A stretch of DNA of 64,000 nt from Kutzneria sp. CA-103260 (GCF_018263855.1 NZ_CP073318.1:3720001-3784000), one strand, 5' to 3'; positions 34,387 to 43,919 are shown, counted from the first letter of the stretch. Notes: generated from the letters alone by a model not told the origin. Translations and numbers: made by a program.

Positions 34387-35217
34387 TCACCGCTGCTGGG
34401 GACCGTCGACAGCAGTCCAGTCGTCGTTCGGATGCACGACACCGAACGTCATCGACGGGCAGTCGAACGCGCCACCGGACGGCGGGGCGGCGAGGGAGGA
34501 GTTGCCCGGCGCGGCGGGCACCCAGGCGCCGTTCTGGGACACCTTGACGCCGGAGGCCTCGATCGTCTTGCCGCCAAGGTCGTGGCAGTAACTGCCGGAC
34601 GCGGTGTAGATCTCGAAGAAATCCCAACTGGAGCCGGGAATGTCCTTGTTCCCGCTGCTGGTGTAGAACACGTCCCACGCGTGCGTCCGGTAGTTCATCA
34701 GGTACACGGTCCAGGTGTTGGCCGTGGTGGACGTGCGGTGCTCGTCCATGCTGTAGACGCGGTGTCCGTTGACGGTCGTCGTGTAGGTCGCGGTGAAGGT
34801 CGCGTCCATGTCGACGAGCTTGCCGATGGTGTCCCGGCCGCCGCACCAGTCCCAGGCCCACAGCTTGGGACCGTCCGGCGTGTAGGCCGTGGTGAGCTCG
34901 ATGCACGCGTTGCCGGGCGGCAGGGCGGTCGGCGCGTAGACGTAGTCGCCCCCGCTGGCGGTGATGTCGAGCACGGTGTGCGTCGCCCGCAGGCCGCTGC
35001 TTGCGTTGTCGTTGAAGAAGATTCCCCAGGCGTCGTGCAGCTCGTCGTGCGCACGGGCGACCCGGGCCGGGGTGAGAGCGCGGAAGTGGTCGGCCGCCGC
35101 ACCCGCGGCGGCCAGCGCGGCGGGGCCGGTCAGACCGGGCACCACTCCCCCGGCCGGCGCGCCGGCCGCCGTCGACACAACCAAGACCGCAGCGGCGATT
35201 GCCTCCGATAACACCAT
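34387..35217 (-). CDS. Secreted protein of unknown function at end of arabinan operon
   Basis: 276 residues. A weak Ala-rich signal (to about residue 20-35) is followed by a Trp/Tyr/Asp-rich beta-type domain with four spaced Cys (ACIEL, DWCGG, SYCHDLG, FDCPS) that could form two disulfides. Segments such as DITASGGDYVYAPTALPPGN and SSWDFFEIYTASGSYCHDLG look like a compact extracellular domain. I do not recognise the family. ATG 35217 follows the upstream stop by two bases, so it is translated as part of the operon; a substrate-binding or small hydrolase role on arabinan-type glycans is only guilt by association. Confidence 0.65.
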   Translation of the reverse strand: MVLSEAIAAAVLVVSTAAGAPAGGVVPGLTGPAALAAAGAAADHFRALTPARVARAHDELHDAWGIFFNDNASSGLRATHTVLDITASGGDYVYAPTALPPGNACIELTTAYTPDGPKLWAWDWCGGRDTIGKLVDMDATFTATYTTTVNGHRVYSMDEHRTSTTANTWTVYLMNYRTHAWDVFYTSSGNKDIPGSSWDFFEIYTASGSYCHDLGGKTIEASGVKVSQNGAWVPAAPGNSSLAAPPSGGAFDCPSMTFGVVHPNDDWTAVDGPQQR

Positions 35218-35219
35218 GA

Positions 35220-37442
35220 TCAGCTCACCACGATTCGGTCGACGTCGGGTGCCCAGCCGGTCGGGTTGGTGATCAGGATGGAGTTGGCGCCGGACGTCAG
35301 AGTGAGGGTGACGGCCACCGAGCCGACGGTGTCCCAGCCGCCGGTGTTGGGCGTGCTCACGGTGGTCGCCGCGCCGCCGTTGGCGCTGATGGCGAGTGAC
35401 CGGTCCTCGCCGGCGGCGTAGTAGACGGTGATCTTGTGCGAGCCAGCGGTGCCGGTGACGTTGTTGAACCGCAGGTAGTTCGCGGTGCCGTTGCCGACGT
35501 AGCCAACCAGCGCACCGCCGGAGGCGCCGGAAGAGCTACGCACAGCGGCCTGGCCGCCGAGGGTGTTGCCGCTGGCCTCCGCTTCGTACGAGTTGCCTTG
35601 CGGCGGTGCACCCGCGATCTTCCAGTACACCGTGTACCGGGTGTGGTGGGTCTGGTGGAACGGCAGCAGCGACACCGATCCGGTGCTCGCGGTGGCGGTG
35701 AAGTGCAAGGGATTCGCCGAGTCCTGCGCCAGCGTGTCGGTACGGAGCGTGGGTAGCACGCCGCCGAGGTCGGTGGTGCCGTACTGACCGGCCAGCACGA
35801 TCGGCCCGTACTTCACGGCCCCGACGCCGGAGTTGTCGTTGGCCCGTGGGAAGGCCAGCGTCATAGGCAGCGAGACGTCGACGACGTCGCCGTTGGCCCA
35901 GGTGCGGTCGATGGTCGCGTACGTCCCCGGCGTGACGGCGACGTTCTGCATCGCGCCGTTGACCTTGATGGTCGCGCCGGAGGTCCAGCCCGGAATGCGG
36001 ATCTTCAGCGCGATGTGGCCGGCGCCGCCGATGGTCAGCCTGGTGCTCGGCGAGCTCGGGAAGGTGGTGTCCTGCCTGACCGTGATGGATCGTCCCGGCC
36101 AGGTCAGCACGGAGGCGGTGAACAGGTTCACGTACAGCGTCTCGCCGGCGTAGAAATAGATGCTGTCGGCGAACTTGGTCTGCGACTCCATGCCGGTGCC
36201 GTGGTCGCAGGTGAAGTCGTCGTAGTCGTTGGAGTAGGTCTTGATGCCGCCGGCGCGCAGCGGCGTGTAGTAGGTGACGAACCCGTGCGCGGCGGAAGGG
36301 TCCTGCTCGCCGAGGATCTGGTTGACCAGCGCCAGCTCGTAGTAGTCCATCAGCTCGGCGCGGGTGGGGTCGGTGAAGAACAGCTGCCGGGTCAGCTTGA
36401 GCATGTTGTACGTGTTGCAGACCTCGCACGTGGTGTCCGACAGCTGGCTCGCGATGGCGTCCGGGGTCTGGAAGTACTCGCCGTTGGAGTTGCCGCCGAT
36501 CACGTAGCTGTGGTGCGCGGTGACGATCCGCCAGAAGTTGTTCGCGATGTCCCGATACCGGGTGGTGCCGCTGGCGTGGTATTCCTGGATCGCCCCGATG
36601 ATCTTCGGGATCTGCGTGTTGGCGTGGTTTCCGGCGAGCTGGTCCTGGTCGGCCGCCAGCGGGTCCAGAATTCGGGCGTGGTCGAACCGCTGCGCGGTGG
36701 TCAGGTGGTCCCGGTTGCCGGTGACCAGATACAGGTTGGTCAGCACCTCGGGCATGCCGCCGAACTCGGTGTTCAGCGCCGCCTGCATCTGCGACTGGCT
36801 GAGCCGGTCGGTGCGCCACTTGACCCAGGCGGCCTTGTTGGTCAGCACGGTCAGCGCCTGGCTGTTGCCGGCCAGGTTGTACTGGTCCAGCAGGCCGGCC
36901 ATGATCTTGTGCAGGGTGTAGTACGGCGCCCACACCTGCTGGCCGCTCTCCAGCCGGTCGAAGAAGTTCTCCGGATAGGCGGACAGGTAGCCGCTGTGGA
37001 AACCGGCGTTCGGCGACGCGCTCTGGCAGGCCGCCAGGGAACTCACCAGGTAGTCGCCCTTGGTCTTGTAGGTCGTGTCGCCGGTGTTCGCGTACGCCTG
37101 CGCCAGGCCGGACATCAGGTGCCCGGTGGAGTGGCCGCGCAGCTCCGTGTCCGGACTCTCCCAGCCGCCGCAGGGCTGGGCCGAGCTCGGCAGCCCGACG
37201 TTGAGCCGGAACATGTGCAGCAGCCGGTCGGGGTCGACGAACCGGAAGTAGGCCAGCGTCCGATTCATGTTGTCCAGGAACGGACTCGCCTGTAACCGCA
37301 CCGCGCTCAGCGGGAACGGATACGCCGACACGCCGACGGGCGTGGGTGCGGCGGCAGCTGCCTCGGCATTCGGTGCCAGTGCGACGCCGGCGGAGATCGC
37401 GCCGACGGCCTTGAACATGGTGCGTCGGTCGAAGGAGTACAT
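35220..37442 (-). CDS. Tat-exported GH127/GH146-clan beta-L-arabinofuranosidase with CBM35/6-like tail
   Basis: 740 residues. A twin-arginine signal (FDRRTMFKAVG) is followed by a DUF1680-type (alpha/alpha)6 barrel (ESPDTELRGHSTGHLMSGLA, PYYTLHKIMAGLLDQY, CEVCNTYNMLKLTRQLF), the GH127/GH146 clan. The E-x-C zinc pair is E340/C342. The later site reads TCDHGTGMES (C412-D413), where HypBA1-type GH127 has two adjacent Cys. The C-terminal ~130 residues (NSYEAEASGNTLGGQA) are a CBM35/CBM6 module. Expected role: extracellular release of beta-L-arabinofuranose from plant glycans. ATG 37442 starts the Tat signal; upstream sequence in the same frame is not coding. Confidence 0.85.
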   Translation of the reverse strand: MYSFDRRTMFKAVGAISAGVALAPNAEAAAAAPTPVGVSAYPFPLSAVRLQASPFLDNMNRTLAYFRFVDPDRLLHMFRLNVGLPSSAQPCGGWESPDTELRGHSTGHLMSGLAQAYANTGDTTYKTKGDYLVSSLAACQSASPNAGFHSGYLSAYPENFFDRLESGQQVWAPYYTLHKIMAGLLDQYNLAGNSQALTVLTNKAAWVKWRTDRLSQSQMQAALNTEFGGMPEVLTNLYLVTGNRDHLTTAQRFDHARILDPLAADQDQLAGNHANTQIPKIIGAIQEYHASGTTRYRDIANNFWRIVTAHHSYVIGGNSNGEYFQTPDAIASQLSDTTCEVCNTYNMLKLTRQLFFTDPTRAELMDYYELALVNQILGEQDPSAAHGFVTYYTPLRAGGIKTYSNDYDDFTCDHGTGMESQTKFADSIYFYAGETLYVNLFTASVLTWPGRSITVRQDTTFPSSPSTRLTIGGAGHIALKIRIPGWTSGATIKVNGAMQNVAVTPGTYATIDRTWANGDVVDVSLPMTLAFPRANDNSGVGAVKYGPIVLAGQYGTTDLGGVLPTLRTDTLAQDSANPLHFTATASTGSVSLLPFHQTHHTRYTVYWKIAGAPPQGNSYEAEASGNTLGGQAAVRSSSGASGGALVGYVGNGTANYLRFNNVTGTAGSHKITVYYAAGEDRSLAISANGGAATTVSTPNTGGWDTVGSVAVTLTLTSGANSILITNPTGWAPDVDRIVVS

Positions 37443-37462
37443 CGTGGGACCTTTCCCCAGAG

Positions 37463-37490
37463 GCGCCGGTGCGCTCACGCGCACCGGCGC
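37463..37490 (-). terminator. Intergenic hairpin inside the arabinan operon
   Basis: GCGCCGGTGCGC and GCGCACCGGCGC form a perfect 12-bp stem with a TCAC loop, between the lectin-hydrolase stop (37499) and the next start (37442). In an operon it may act as an attenuator or processing/stability element rather than a full terminator. Confidence 0.6.
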
Positions 37491-37498
37491 TGCGTGGC

Positions 37499-40258
37499 TC
37501 AGCTGGCCAGGGTGATCGTCACCGTGTTGGCGCTGGCGGTGACGGTGTGGGTGCCGGCGTTGTAGCTGCCGCCGCTGACGGCGGTCACGCCGACACTGAG
37601 GAACACCGGCAGCTGGATGTAGACCGGGCCGCCGGGCAAGGTGCCGGAAAGGGAAACCGTGACGGTGCGGCCGGAACCGGAGCCGCTGACCGCCAGCGAG
37701 ACGCCGTACGTCGAGCGACTGCCCGAGGAGACGTCGTAGCTGGTGGTCAGGTTGCCGACGGAGAGGTTCTGCCCGGCGGTGAGCCAGGCGCTCGGCACGC
37801 CGCGTCCGATGTAGAGCGGTCGGGTGTAGGTGTACGGCCCGGAGCCGGTCGACGACAGGCCCTCGGCCACCAGAGATTCGAGCAGCCCCTGCTGCTGGCC
37901 GGCGATCGGCCAGGCGTACGGGCAGGCGCCGAACTCCGGCCCGGCGTGGTTGCCGATCCACGGGTTGTTCGAGTCCGGGCCGTCCCCGTTGGCCTCCCAC
38001 CACGCGTTCGGGCCGCCGGTGGTGGTCTTGATCTGCCAGGCGTAGCTGGTGATCGGCAGGTCACGGTAGTTGTTGGAGAACAAGCCGTCCGACGAGTACG
38101 AGGTGTTGTACGCCGTCGAATACCCGTTGAAGGCGCCGAAGGTCGGATACGGGTAGCCGCCGCCGGACAGGCGGTTGAAGCCCCACTGGTACATCCGGTC
38201 GATCTGCCCGGGGTCGCCCATGATGCCGTTCAGCGTGCCGCCGGCCAGCATCGTCGACCACTGGTTCTGCCCGACCCAGGCCGGTGACGCCCAGTTCGCG
38301 TCGTTGGTGGTGTTGCAGCGGTTGGCGCTGTTGGGCTTGTCCACCTCGCACGGCAGGTAGTTGAAGCCGTTCGCGGACTGGTTGCGGCCGACCACGGTGT
38401 TGAGGGCGTTGAGCAGCTTCGTGTACGCGCCGTCGGCCCACTGGGCCTCAGAGGTCTGACCGATCTTGGTCGCGATGTACTTGTAGGAAGCCAGCATCTG
38501 CAGCGCGGAGAAGTTGCTGAACAGCCAGCGGCCGGTGGAGTCGTTGTCGAAGTTGGTCTGCAGCGTGCCGTCGGAGGCCAGCTGCGCCGGGTACTTCACC
38601 CGCGCGATGGTGTAGAGGCTCGGGCCCCACTGGCCGGAACCGCCGCTGTCGTCATGGAAGAACTGGCTGACGAAGGACGTGTCGTTCGTCTTGGCCAGAT
38701 AGGTCGCCCAGGCGCCCATCGTCTTCCACACGCCGTCCCAGTACCAGTTGGCCCCGACCTCGTCCCAGTTGTCCTGCTCGGAGATCCGCGCGGTCAGCAG
38801 CAGGTTGCGGCCGTCGTGGAAGTCACCGGTCTCGAACTTGGCGGTCAGCTCGCCGGGCACGTCGTGGTTGAGGATCCAGTTGTAGTTGTTGGCCGCGGAG
38901 AACTGCGCCTCGCCGATCTGCATCATCAGGTTGTAGATGGTGCCGGCCTTGTACGCGTTGGTCATCGCGGTGCCGGGGTTGGCCAGGTTGCCGGTGTTGG
39001 GCAGCGTCGTGTTGGGCAGGCTGAACGTGTTGAGCTCGGCCAGCCGCGAGTTCCAGTACGACGCCATGTGGTTGTAGGCGGTGTCGTAGTTCGGGGCGCC
39101 GCCGGACAGCACGGAGCCGGTGGGCAACGCGGCTCCGTTGCCGAAGTTGTCCACCGCCACCACGAAGTCGTGGTTGCTGGTCTGGCCGGGTTGCACGGTG
39201 TCCAGCGAGGAACTGGTCAGCCGCACCAGGTTCGGCCCCGAGCCGCCGGGCGGAACGGTCACCGCGGCGGATCCGCTGTTGGTGACGGAAACCCGGGTGT
39301 AGACCAGCATGAAGCTGTTGCCGTTGACGGTTTCCTTGTCGGCGAAGTTCTTGATGGCGATGCCCACGCTGCCCGAGGTGCGGCTGGTCTTCATCGCCGG
39401 CAGATAGCCGTTGTCCTCGGCCCACTGCACGCTCTGCCGGCCGGGCGCGCCGCCGTAGTTGTACGCGCTGAACGAGTACATGCCGCCGCACAGGCCGTTG
39501 TACGTGGTGTTCACGCCGCGGGCGAAGAACGAGCCGGACAGGTAGGTGAACACCGGCCAGTAGTTGCCGTCCCAGCCCAGCGCGGTGGTGTTCTGGAAGC
39601 CCTGCCCGTTCGGGTCGTTCGGGGTCTGGAAGTTCGTGCCGTACGCCCGGGGCAGGCTGGAGTTGTGGCACGCGTTCGGGTTCAGGTTGGGGATGCCCTG
39701 GTAGCCGCTGGGCGGCGGGGTGGTGCCGCCGCCCGAGCCGAAGCCCGGGAGCTGCCAGGCTCGGCTGGCCGCGCCGGAGCACGGCAGCTGGACCAGGGCG
39801 GTGTTGTTCGCCGAGCTGTCGCCGGACGGCGCGACACACTTGCCCGAGCTGACCGACACGACGGTGAACGTGTTGCTGGCACCGGAAACCGGCGTCAGGT
39901 GGAACTGCTGGTTGGTGCCGGAGTGACAGCCGTACTGGATCACCGCGGCGTTGTCGCTGCTGGACGCGCCGGAGATGTCGAGGCAGTCCCCGGCGGTCAC
40001 GGTGCCGATCGTGTACACGTCACCGGAGACGGGGGTGAACGTGAAGGACTGGTTCGTCCCGGAGTTGCAGGACCACTGGACGAGCTGCAGACCGCTGGTG
40101 CCTGCGCCGTTGGGCACGTCGGCGCAGTTCCCGTTGGCCTGGTTGACCATCGTGCTGGTGAAACCGGAGGCGGCGTGCGCCGCGGTCGCCGGGACCATCA
40201 TGGCGAGCGCGACGACCGCCAGGAGAACCGATCGTCGTGGAACGACAGGACGCTTCAT
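37499..40258 (-). CDS. Secreted ricin-lectin (CBM13) plus unassigned (alpha/alpha)-barrel hydrolase
   Basis: 919 residues. Signal peptide to ~31. Residues ~35-172 are a three-lobed ricin/CBM13 trefoil (QWSCNSGTNQSFTF, QYGCHSGTNQQFHL, QLPCSGAASRAWQL). A Pro-rich linker leads to ~650 residues that look like a beta-sandwich followed by an alpha-helical barrel of a six-hairpin glycosidase (MMQIGEAQFSAANNYNWILN, GANWYWDGVWKTMGAW, LEVN-free Asp/Glu-rich loops). The last ~90 residues are a beta-sandwich. I cannot assign it to a numbered GH family. Its position between the GH39-like and GH127-clan genes suggests action on arabinose-rich polymers. Confidence 0.7.
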   Translation of the reverse strand: MKRPVVPRRSVLLAVVALAMMVPATAAHAASGFTSTMVNQANGNCADVPNGAGTSGLQLVQWSCNSGTNQSFTFTPVSGDVYTIGTVTAGDCLDISGASSSDNAAVIQYGCHSGTNQQFHLTPVSGASNTFTVVSVSSGKCVAPSGDSSANNTALVQLPCSGAASRAWQLPGFGSGGGTTPPPSGYQGIPNLNPNACHNSSLPRAYGTNFQTPNDPNGQGFQNTTALGWDGNYWPVFTYLSGSFFARGVNTTYNGLCGGMYSFSAYNYGGAPGRQSVQWAEDNGYLPAMKTSRTSGSVGIAIKNFADKETVNGNSFMLVYTRVSVTNSGSAAVTVPPGGSGPNLVRLTSSSLDTVQPGQTSNHDFVVAVDNFGNGAALPTGSVLSGGAPNYDTAYNHMASYWNSRLAELNTFSLPNTTLPNTGNLANPGTAMTNAYKAGTIYNLMMQIGEAQFSAANNYNWILNHDVPGELTAKFETGDFHDGRNLLLTARISEQDNWDEVGANWYWDGVWKTMGAWATYLAKTNDTSFVSQFFHDDSGGSGQWGPSLYTIARVKYPAQLASDGTLQTNFDNDSTGRWLFSNFSALQMLASYKYIATKIGQTSEAQWADGAYTKLLNALNTVVGRNQSANGFNYLPCEVDKPNSANRCNTTNDANWASPAWVGQNQWSTMLAGGTLNGIMGDPGQIDRMYQWGFNRLSGGGYPYPTFGAFNGYSTAYNTSYSSDGLFSNNYRDLPITSYAWQIKTTTGGPNAWWEANGDGPDSNNPWIGNHAGPEFGACPYAWPIAGQQQGLLESLVAEGLSSTGSGPYTYTRPLYIGRGVPSAWLTAGQNLSVGNLTTSYDVSSGSRSTYGVSLAVSGSGSGRTVTVSLSGTLPGGPVYIQLPVFLSVGVTAVSGGSYNAGTHTVTASANTVTITLAS

Positions 40259-40283
40259 CGGGCCCTCGCAGGGAATCGGTTGT

Positions 40284-41978
40284 TCAGTCGAGTTGGATGT
40301 AGTCCAGTTCCGCGTAGCCGGTGCCGCCGGCGAAGAAGGGCGCGCCCTTGGCCAGCCGGATCACGTTGTAGCCGGAGTGCAGGGTGACGGTGGTGCTCGT
40401 GGTGGCGAACTTGCCCCAGCCGGCGGTCGGCGGATAGTTCACCGTCGACCAGGCCCCACCGTTGTAGGCAAGTCCTTGCGTGGCAACGGCTCCGGTGCCG
40501 TTGGCGTAGCCGATGGTCATCTTGTAGGCACGGCTGTCCGGCACGGTGACGACGAAGTCGACGTAGCTGTCGCTGCGTGGGTCGCCGGAGTTGTCGATCC
40601 GCCCCACGTAGCCGCCGCTGGACGCGGTGGAGCTGGTCAGCCGCTGGGTCCGGAACACCGACGCGTTCTCGGCCTCGTACCGGTGCTGGTACGCCGGAAC
40701 ACCGCTGGTCGGCTGGACCACCAGGTGGTAGGCGCTGGTCGCCGACATGTTCGGCACTGACACGGTGATCTGTCCATTGGAGACGGTGTAGGTCGAGTCG
40801 GAGACGGTCGTCGGCGCGGACACCGCGGTGAACCGGCCGGAGGCCGGCGTGGACTCCAGGGTGACCCGGACCGTGCTCCCCATCGCCCCCAGGCCGCTGA
40901 CCCGCACGGAGTTCGTGCCCGACTCGTCGCCGAACACGACATCGGCCCGGCGGCGGGTGGCATCGTAGGAGGCGAACCCGTCGAGCCCGGTCTGCGCCGG
41001 CGGCGTGGTGGTCACCATCGAGCCGGCCATGTCGCCGTACCACTTGTACAGCCACCACGTGCCGGTCGGCTGGTTGTTGTTCACCACCAGGCCGTTGACG
41101 GTGCCGTACTCGTACCAGAAGGCCCGGTCGGCCGCCCACACGCCGGCGCGTTCGAACTTGGCGATGTAGTCGGCGACCCGGCCGGGCACGTCGACCTCGT
41201 CGGTCCAGGCGTACTCGTTGATGAAGATCGGCCGCGGGCTGATGCCCAGCGACGACTCCAGCGAGCGGTAGGCGGCCACGTCCGCGGCGACGGACCCGCT
41301 GCTGTGGTCGAGCTCGTGCCAGACCACGATGTCCGGCACCGTGCCGGTGTTCTTGGCGTTGACCAGGAACGCCCGCATGCGGTCGGCGTCCCAGTGCGAG
41401 TAGCCGGGGCCGGCGACCGGGGTCACCGTGTCCTGGGTGCGGATCCGTTGCACGGTACGGGTCCAGCCCGCGTTGAAGTCACCCGCGGCCGCGGTGTTCC
41501 AGGTGCCGTCCGGCTCGTTCCAGATCTCCCAGGCGGCCACGTTGCTCGCCGATCCGGCGGCGAGCCGCTTGGACACCATGGTGTCTACTTTGGACAGCCA
41601 GTCGTCCCAGCTGACCCACTTGTAGGGGAAGTCCGGGTAGATGTCCGGCATGCGGATCACCTCGCCGGCGCCAACCCGGTCCGCCTGCGGGGCGACCAGC
41701 AGGCCGTCGCCGCCCGGCGGTTGGCCGTTGGGCTTCTGCCCCACGCCGGGCGGGGGCTGGGTGAGGGTGTTCATCTTGATCGGCAGTAATGTCGAGTCGG
41801 CGGGTCGGCTGTTCTCGGCGAGTGCGTACAGTCCGCCGGACGCGACATGCGTGACCGGCCGGAACGGCGCACCGACATCGACGGCCAGCGTGTGTCCGGC
41901 GGCTTGGGCGGTTGGTGGTGCCAGCAGGGCGGTCATCGCGACGGCGATGCCGGCGATCCCGAGGCCTCGTAGTGCCAT
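40284..41978 (-). CDS. Secreted clan GH-A (GH39-like) glycosidase with CBM35
   Basis: 564 residues. Signal peptide to ~27. The TIM-barrel signatures are the acid/base E155 in WEIWNEPDG and the nucleophile E255 in FINEYAWT, typical of clan GH-A retaining enzymes near GH39. A beta domain (VVFGDESGTNSVRVSGLG) and a C-terminal CBM35 (YEAENASVFRT ... YAELDYIQLD) follow. Substrate is not evident; arabinose- or xylose-containing chains are likely from context. ATG 41978 has GGAGGA upstream. It sits 32 bp behind the cytosolic GH127 gene and 25 bp before the lectin-hydrolase. Confidence 0.8.
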   Translation of the reverse strand: MALRGLGIAGIAVAMTALLAPPTAQAAGHTLAVDVGAPFRPVTHVASGGLYALAENSRPADSTLLPIKMNTLTQPPPGVGQKPNGQPPGGDGLLVAPQADRVGAGEVIRMPDIYPDFPYKWVSWDDWLSKVDTMVSKRLAAGSASNVAAWEIWNEPDGTWNTAAAGDFNAGWTRTVQRIRTQDTVTPVAGPGYSHWDADRMRAFLVNAKNTGTVPDIVVWHELDHSSGSVAADVAAYRSLESSLGISPRPIFINEYAWTDEVDVPGRVADYIAKFERAGVWAADRAFWYEYGTVNGLVVNNNQPTGTWWLYKWYGDMAGSMVTTTPPAQTGLDGFASYDATRRRADVVFGDESGTNSVRVSGLGAMGSTVRVTLESTPASGRFTAVSAPTTVSDSTYTVSNGQITVSVPNMSATSAYHLVVQPTSGVPAYQHRYEAENASVFRTQRLTSSTASSGGYVGRIDNSGDPRSDSYVDFVVTVPDSRAYKMTIGYANGTGAVATQGLAYNGGAWSTVNYPPTAGWGKFATTSTTVTLHSGYNVIRLAKGAPFFAGGTGYAELDYIQLD

Positions 41979-42010
41979 CGGTTCGTTCCTCCACGGATGG
42001 GGGCAGGGGT

Positions 42011-43900
42011 TCACTCCGTGGCGGCGACCGGGATCCACACCCGCATCGGGCCTGGTTTCCGGTTTCCCCACAGGAAATAGGGCAGGGCGGAGAAAGTGAT
42101 CGGGTCGGTGTGATCCTCGATCGCCGATCCGTACAGGGCGGAGTCGGCGGTGCGCACGCCGCCGGCCACGGTCAGCGTCACCGGGCCGTCCTCGGTCGCC
42201 CGGCCGGCGACCGGCGGGACGGACGGATCGATCCGCACGTCCTCCAGCGTCACGCCGTCGGGCAGGTCGGCCTGCTCGACGCAGTACACGAGCGGGCCAC
42301 GGGCGAGCGCGACACAGCCGCGGACCGCGTCGATCCGCGGGTGCGGCCGGACGATGCGGCCATGCATCGGCAGATCGAGCGTGACGGTCATGTCGCGAGT
42401 CCAGTCGCGCCGCAGCCGCACGTATCCGTCGACCGGTTCGACGGGATTCCCGTCCAGGCGCACGTCCTCGGTCGGGCACCAGCCAGGAATCCGCAGGGAC
42501 AGGGTGATCGGTGCGGCCGTGGTGACGGTCAGTTCGACGCGGCCGTCCCACGGATACCCGGTGCGCACGGCGATCCGCACCGGCGATCCGTCCACTGTGG
42601 TCTCGATCTCGCCGGCGGTGTAGAGCTGGATCTGGAGTCCGGTGTCGTCGGTGGTGATGGCGTAGCCGGGTAGGGAGGCCATCAGGCGGGCGAGGTTGGG
42701 CGGGCAGCAGGCGCAGCTGTACCACGACAGGCGCTGCGAGGGCGCGTCCTCGTGCGAGCCGTCGTGGCCGGTCCGCAGGTGCAACGGGTTGGAGTAGAAG
42801 AAGTGCTCGCCGTCCAGCGCGGTCGAGCCGGCGATCGCGTTGTGCAGCACGCGTTCCATCTCGTCGGCGTGCCGGACGTCGCCGGTCGCCAGCAGCATGC
42901 GCCAGTTCCACTGGAAGCTCGCGATCGCCGCGCAGGTCTCGGCGTACGCGCGGTCGGCAGGCAACTCGTACGGGTCGCCGAAAGCCTCGTCGCGGTGCCG
43001 GGAGCCGTGCGCGCCGGTGAGGTACGTCTTCGAACCGAACGCGTCCTCCCACAGGCGTTGCGCCGCGGCCAACAGCTCGCCGTCGTGCGTCTCCACCGCC
43101 ACGTCCACCACACCGGCGAGCAGGTACAACTGCCGCACGGCGTGGCCCGCGACCGCGTCCGCCTCCCGAATCGGGACGTGATCCTGCAAGTAGGCAGCGC
43201 CGAAGTGCTCCGGATTGAGCAGCCCGTGCCCGCGCAGGTCGACCAACCGAGCGGCCAGGTCCAGGTACGGCCGGTGCCCGGTCACCCGGTACAACTCCAC
43301 CAGGGCGGTCTCGATCTCCGGATGCCCGTCGACGTCGTTCGCGGCGGCGAACCGGTCCACGATCAGGTCCGCGAACCGGCGGGCGACCGTGACGATCTCG
43401 GCGCCGACACCGGCGCGCGACGCGGCGACGGCGGCCTGGATGAGATGGCCGGCGCAGTACAGCTCATGGCTCTTGTGCAGTTCGCGCCACCGCTGCTCCG
43501 GCTTGACCACCGTGTAGTACGAGTTGAGGTAGCCGTCCTCCCCCTGCGCCTTCGCCAACAGTGCCGCGGTGGTGTCCAGAAACGCCCGCAGCTCGGCGTC
43601 GTCCGGGGTCCGGGCCAGCTGCCAGGCGGCCGCCTCCAGCGTCTTGTGCACGTCGGAGTCGGCGAACCACATGTTCTGAAAATCGCCGTCGGCCTCGCCG
43701 GTGACGCGGCGCAGGTTGTCGATCGCGCCCGCGGCGTGCAACTGGCTCACGCAGTGCGGCAGGGTGCGAACGGCGTTGCGCCGCAGCCATGTCCCCCACA
43801 GGCTGTCGTCGGCGACGGTGGTCGCGCTGAGCGGCAACGGCCGCAGCGCCGCGACCGCGTCCGCGGTGGGGTGGACGGGACCGGGTGTGGACTCGGTCAT
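42011..43900 (-). CDS. Cytosolic GH127 beta-L-arabinofuranosidase (HypBA1-like)
   Basis: 629 residues, no signal peptide. The zinc/catalytic cluster of HypBA1 is intact: E321-x-C323 in YAETCAAIAS and the Cys pair C398-C399 in SCACCPPNLAR, with nearly the same spacing as HypBA1 (E338, C340, C417, C418). The first Cys of the pair is the expected nucleophile. It cleaves beta-1,2-arabinobiose-type disaccharides from hydroxyproline-linked arabinans after import by the CUT1 permeases encoded just upstream (19-bp gap). The enzyme is the cytosolic counterpart of the secreted GH127/GH146-type protein in the same operon. Confidence 0.9.
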   Translation of the reverse strand: MTESTPGPVHPTADAVAALRPLPLSATTVADDSLWGTWLRRNAVRTLPHCVSQLHAAGAIDNLRRVTGEADGDFQNMWFADSDVHKTLEAAAWQLARTPDDAELRAFLDTTAALLAKAQGEDGYLNSYYTVVKPEQRWRELHKSHELYCAGHLIQAAVAASRAGVGAEIVTVARRFADLIVDRFAAANDVDGHPEIETALVELYRVTGHRPYLDLAARLVDLRGHGLLNPEHFGAAYLQDHVPIREADAVAGHAVRQLYLLAGVVDVAVETHDGELLAAAQRLWEDAFGSKTYLTGAHGSRHRDEAFGDPYELPADRAYAETCAAIASFQWNWRMLLATGDVRHADEMERVLHNAIAGSTALDGEHFFYSNPLHLRTGHDGSHEDAPSQRLSWYSCACCPPNLARLMASLPGYAITTDDTGLQIQLYTAGEIETTVDGSPVRIAVRTGYPWDGRVELTVTTAAPITLSLRIPGWCPTEDVRLDGNPVEPVDGYVRLRRDWTRDMTVTLDLPMHGRIVRPHPRIDAVRGCVALARGPLVYCVEQADLPDGVTLEDVRIDPSVPPVAGRATEDGPVTLTVAGGVRTADSALYGSAIEDHTDPITFSALPYFLWGNRKPGPMRVWIPVAATE

Positions 43901-43919
43901 CGAGGTCCTCTCCTGTCTG

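Noticed and set aside
35220-38003. Longer N-terminus for the secreted GH127/GH146-type gene
   Set aside because: Upstream codons overlap the lectin-hydrolase gene and are non-conserved; the Tat signal begins at ATG 37442.
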